In this document: positions 62,662 through 64,000 of the stretch, in pieces
Position numbering within the stretch: the first letter of the stretch is position 1
Layout: every line of letters starts with the position of its first letter
Origin: Lachnospiraceae bacterium
Lineage (GTDB): Bacteria > Bacillota > Clostridia > Lachnospirales > Lachnospiraceae
DNA length: 64,000 nucleotides
Direction: 5' to 3'
Assembly: GCA_017473115.1 (NCBI GenBank)
Contig: JAFUNC010000002.1
Span: forward strand, 89,218 to 153,217
Translations under genes and position numbers: made by a program
The notes under the pieces: model-generated
What the model saw: only the letters and a program-made list of their open reading frames with translations
The model's database searches: none
What the model was told of the DNA's origin: nothing

Positions 62662-63705
62662 ATGACACAACTGACCAAATCAGACTTTTATTTCGATTTG
62701 CCCGAAGAATTGATTGCACAGGACCCGCTTCTTGACAGAAGTTCTTCGAGACTTCTTACCTTAAATAAGAACGATGGCAATTTTGAACATCATATTTTTA
62801 AGGATATCGTAGATTACTTAAATCCCGGCGATTGTCTGGTTCTTAATAATACGAAAGTAATTCCTGCCCGACTTTTTGGTGTAAAAGAAGAGACCGGCGC
62901 GGTTGTGGAGTTTCTTCTTTTAAAAAGAAAAGAAAACGATGTGTGGGAGACTTTGGTTAAGCCGGGTAAAAAGGCGCGCCCGGGAATGCGTTTCTCTTTT
63001 GGCGACGGACAACTCAAGTGTGAGATTGTAGGACTTGCGGAAGAGGGTAAGCGTCTGGTGCATTTTGAGTATGAAGGAATTTGGGAAGAGATTCTGGATA
63101 CCTTGGGCGAGATGCCGTTACCTCCGTATATCACACATAAATTAGAAGATAAAAACCGCTATCAAACGGTTTATGCAAAATATGAAGGTTCCGCTGCTGC
63201 ACCTACCGCAGGCCTGCATTTTACAAATGAGTTGCTGAAACAGATTGCGGATAAAGGCGTGGATGTGGCATATGTAACTTTGCATGTAGGTCTTGGCACG
63301 TTCCGCCCCGTGAAAGAAGATAATATTTTAGAACATCATATGCATTCGGAATATTATGAAATTACAGAAGAAGCCGCAGATAAAATCAATGCGTGTAAAG
63401 AACGCGGCGGAAGAGTGATATGCGTTGGCACTACAAGTTGTCGAACTGTGGAAAGTGCGGCGGATGAAAACGGCAGATTAAAAGCCTGCTGTAACAATAC
63501 GGAGATTTTTATTTATCCGGGATATAAATTTAAAATTCTCGATGCTTTGATTACTAACTTCCATTTGCCGGAGTCTACATTAATTATGTTGGTGTCTGCG
63601 TTGGCTGGGCGCGAAAATGTTTTAGCGGCATATGAAGAGGCAATTAGAGAGAAATATCGTTTCTTTTCCTTTGGAGATGCAATGTATATAGGAAATAATG
63701 TCTAA
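62662..63705 (+). CDS. queA: S-adenosylmethionine:tRNA ribosyltransferase-isomerase
   Basis: A 347-residue Que[25 protein letters not shown] starts it, and [12 protein letters not shown] and APTAGLHFT are typical, as is [16 protein letters not shown]. It transfers the ribosyl part of SAM to 7-aminomethyl-7-deazaguanine in tRNA, making epoxyqueuosine. ATG follows AAGAAGGAAAC. tgt, which often follows queA, is absent; instead a strong stable-RNA type promoter comes next. Confidence 0.95.
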   Translation: MTQLTKSDFYFDLPEELIAQDPLLDRSSSRLLTLNKNDGNFEHHIFKDIVDYLNPGDCLVLNNTKVIPARLFGVKEETGAVVEFLLLKRKENDVWETLVKPGKKARPGMRFSFGDGQLKCEIVGLAEEGKRLVHFEYEGIWEEILDTLGEMPLPPYITHKLEDKNRYQTVYAKYEGSAAAPTAGLHFTNELLKQIADKGVDVAYVTLHVGLGTFRPVKEDNILEHHMHSEYYEITEEAADKINACKERGGRVICVGTTSCRTVESAADENGRLKACCNNTEIFIYPGYKFKILDALITNFHLPESTLIMLVSALAGRENVLAAYEEAIREKYRFFSFGDAMYIGNNV

Positions 63706-63795
63706 TAAAATGTTGGCTTTTGTAAAAAAATTATGCAGTTTTATAATCGACAATAATCGTTCTAAAAAAACTAAAAAATATTTTGAAAAAAGCTG

Positions 63796-63824
63796 TTGAC
63801 ATTTCTTTTTTTTAATGTTATTCT
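63796..63824 (+). promoter_or_regulatory. Very strong stable-RNA type promoter
   Basis: TTGACA (63796-63801), 17 bases, then TATTCT (63819-63824) with TGT before it as extended -10. Upstream is an A/T-rich UP-like stretch (AAAAAACTAAAAAATATTTTG). Confidence 0.8.
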
Positions 63825-63830
63825 AACTAG

Positions 63831-64000
63831 GCTGTCGCGAACAAAGAACAAAAAGCGACAACAAAGTACCTTGACAAATAAACAGCAATCCAACCCTGAA
63901 AGTTCTAAAAACACTTTAAAGTGTGAGAGAAATTCAGAGAAAGAAACCTAAACAAAGTAACACGGAAAAATTAGCTAGATGTTGATTTTGAACGGACAAA
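63831..64000 (+). other. Leader of a probable rRNA operon, truncated at the window edge
   Basis: No open reading frame. It begins with a GTCGC / GCGAC hairpin, then CCTTGACAAATAAACAGC and the AAAGTGTGAGAG region, resembling leaders before 16S rRNA in clostridia. The 16S gene itself is not in the window. A tRNA or other stable RNA operon is possible. Confidence 0.45.

Noticed and set aside
1-64000. CRISPR arrays, insertion sequences, prophage genes and tRNA genes
   Set aside because: No regularly spaced direct repeats, transposase, phage structural gene or tRNA-like sequence was seen on reading both strands; a search tool could still find small remnants.

Overview
The window reads as the chromosome of a spore-forming, low-GC Gram-positive anaerobe, most likely a Lachnospiraceae-type clostridium. 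The reasons are the sporulation genes (gpr, spoIIP, a sigK-type sigma factor, spoIID, a SleB-type hydrolase), a clostridial rnfCDGEAB sodium/proton pump, a biotin-dependent sodium-pumping decarboxylase cluster, a T-box leader on pheST, and a cellulase-family GH9 gene at the left edge. No phage, insertion sequence, CRISPR array or tRNA gene was seen.

Layout. 0-9.4 kb: end of a GH9 glycosidase, rpsT on the minus strand, then gpr-spoIIP, a YfhO-type membrane protein overlapping lepA, and hemW. 9.4-20 kb: a sigK-type gene lacking a pro-sequence, pilT, a FapA-type protein with a 26-residue repeat domain, a REC/HD-GYP protein, two PBP5-type carboxypeptidases on either side of a phosphoesterase and scpAB. 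20-25.5 kb: a five-gene biotin-dependent carboxyltransferase/Na+ decarboxylase operon with both a 12S-like and a 5S-like subunit. 25.8-34.4 kb: an RpiR regulator, a BaiN-like flavoprotein, a LacI-sensor/degenerate GGDEF/EAL protein, cmk-ispH-rpsA and cheR. 34.5-42.5 kb: an RNase H-like exonuclease (minus), the rnf operon, and a convergent apbE whose product should flavinylate RnfG and RnfD. 42.6-49.9 kb: a GH25 protein, a double-AP2/HNH-like protein (minus), a SleB-type hydrolase, thrC, a REC-GGDEF cyclase and citrate synthase (minus). 50-62 kb: first copy of a structured repeat, an orphan protein, aminopeptidase P, a DUF4190-like protein, a probable 6S RNA, spoIID, yihY, then promoter, T-box, second copy of the repeat and pheST, and apeB. 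62-64 kb: a compact type I toxin-antitoxin candidate, queA, and a very strong promoter with leader, probably for an rRNA operon beyond the window.

How the genes work together. Energy: Rnf and the OadB-type decarboxylase both couple cytoplasmic chemistry to an ion gradient. Second messenger: three proteins with cyclic-di-GMP-type domains (HD-GYP, GNDEF/EAL, GGDEF) lie near pilT, suggesting control of type IV pilus-based surface behaviour. Sporulation and wall remodelling genes are scattered rather than clustered.

The two most interesting items are not ordinary protein genes. One is a ~150-nt intergenic element present twice (near 50.1 and 56.9 kb) whose stems change in a compensating way while its loop stays identical. 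The other is a 44-residue hydrophobic minus-strand peptide gene (62.2-62.4 kb) with its start region folded, facing a convergent antisense RNA with its own promoter and terminator. All family names come from reading the translations by eye; no database search was possible.
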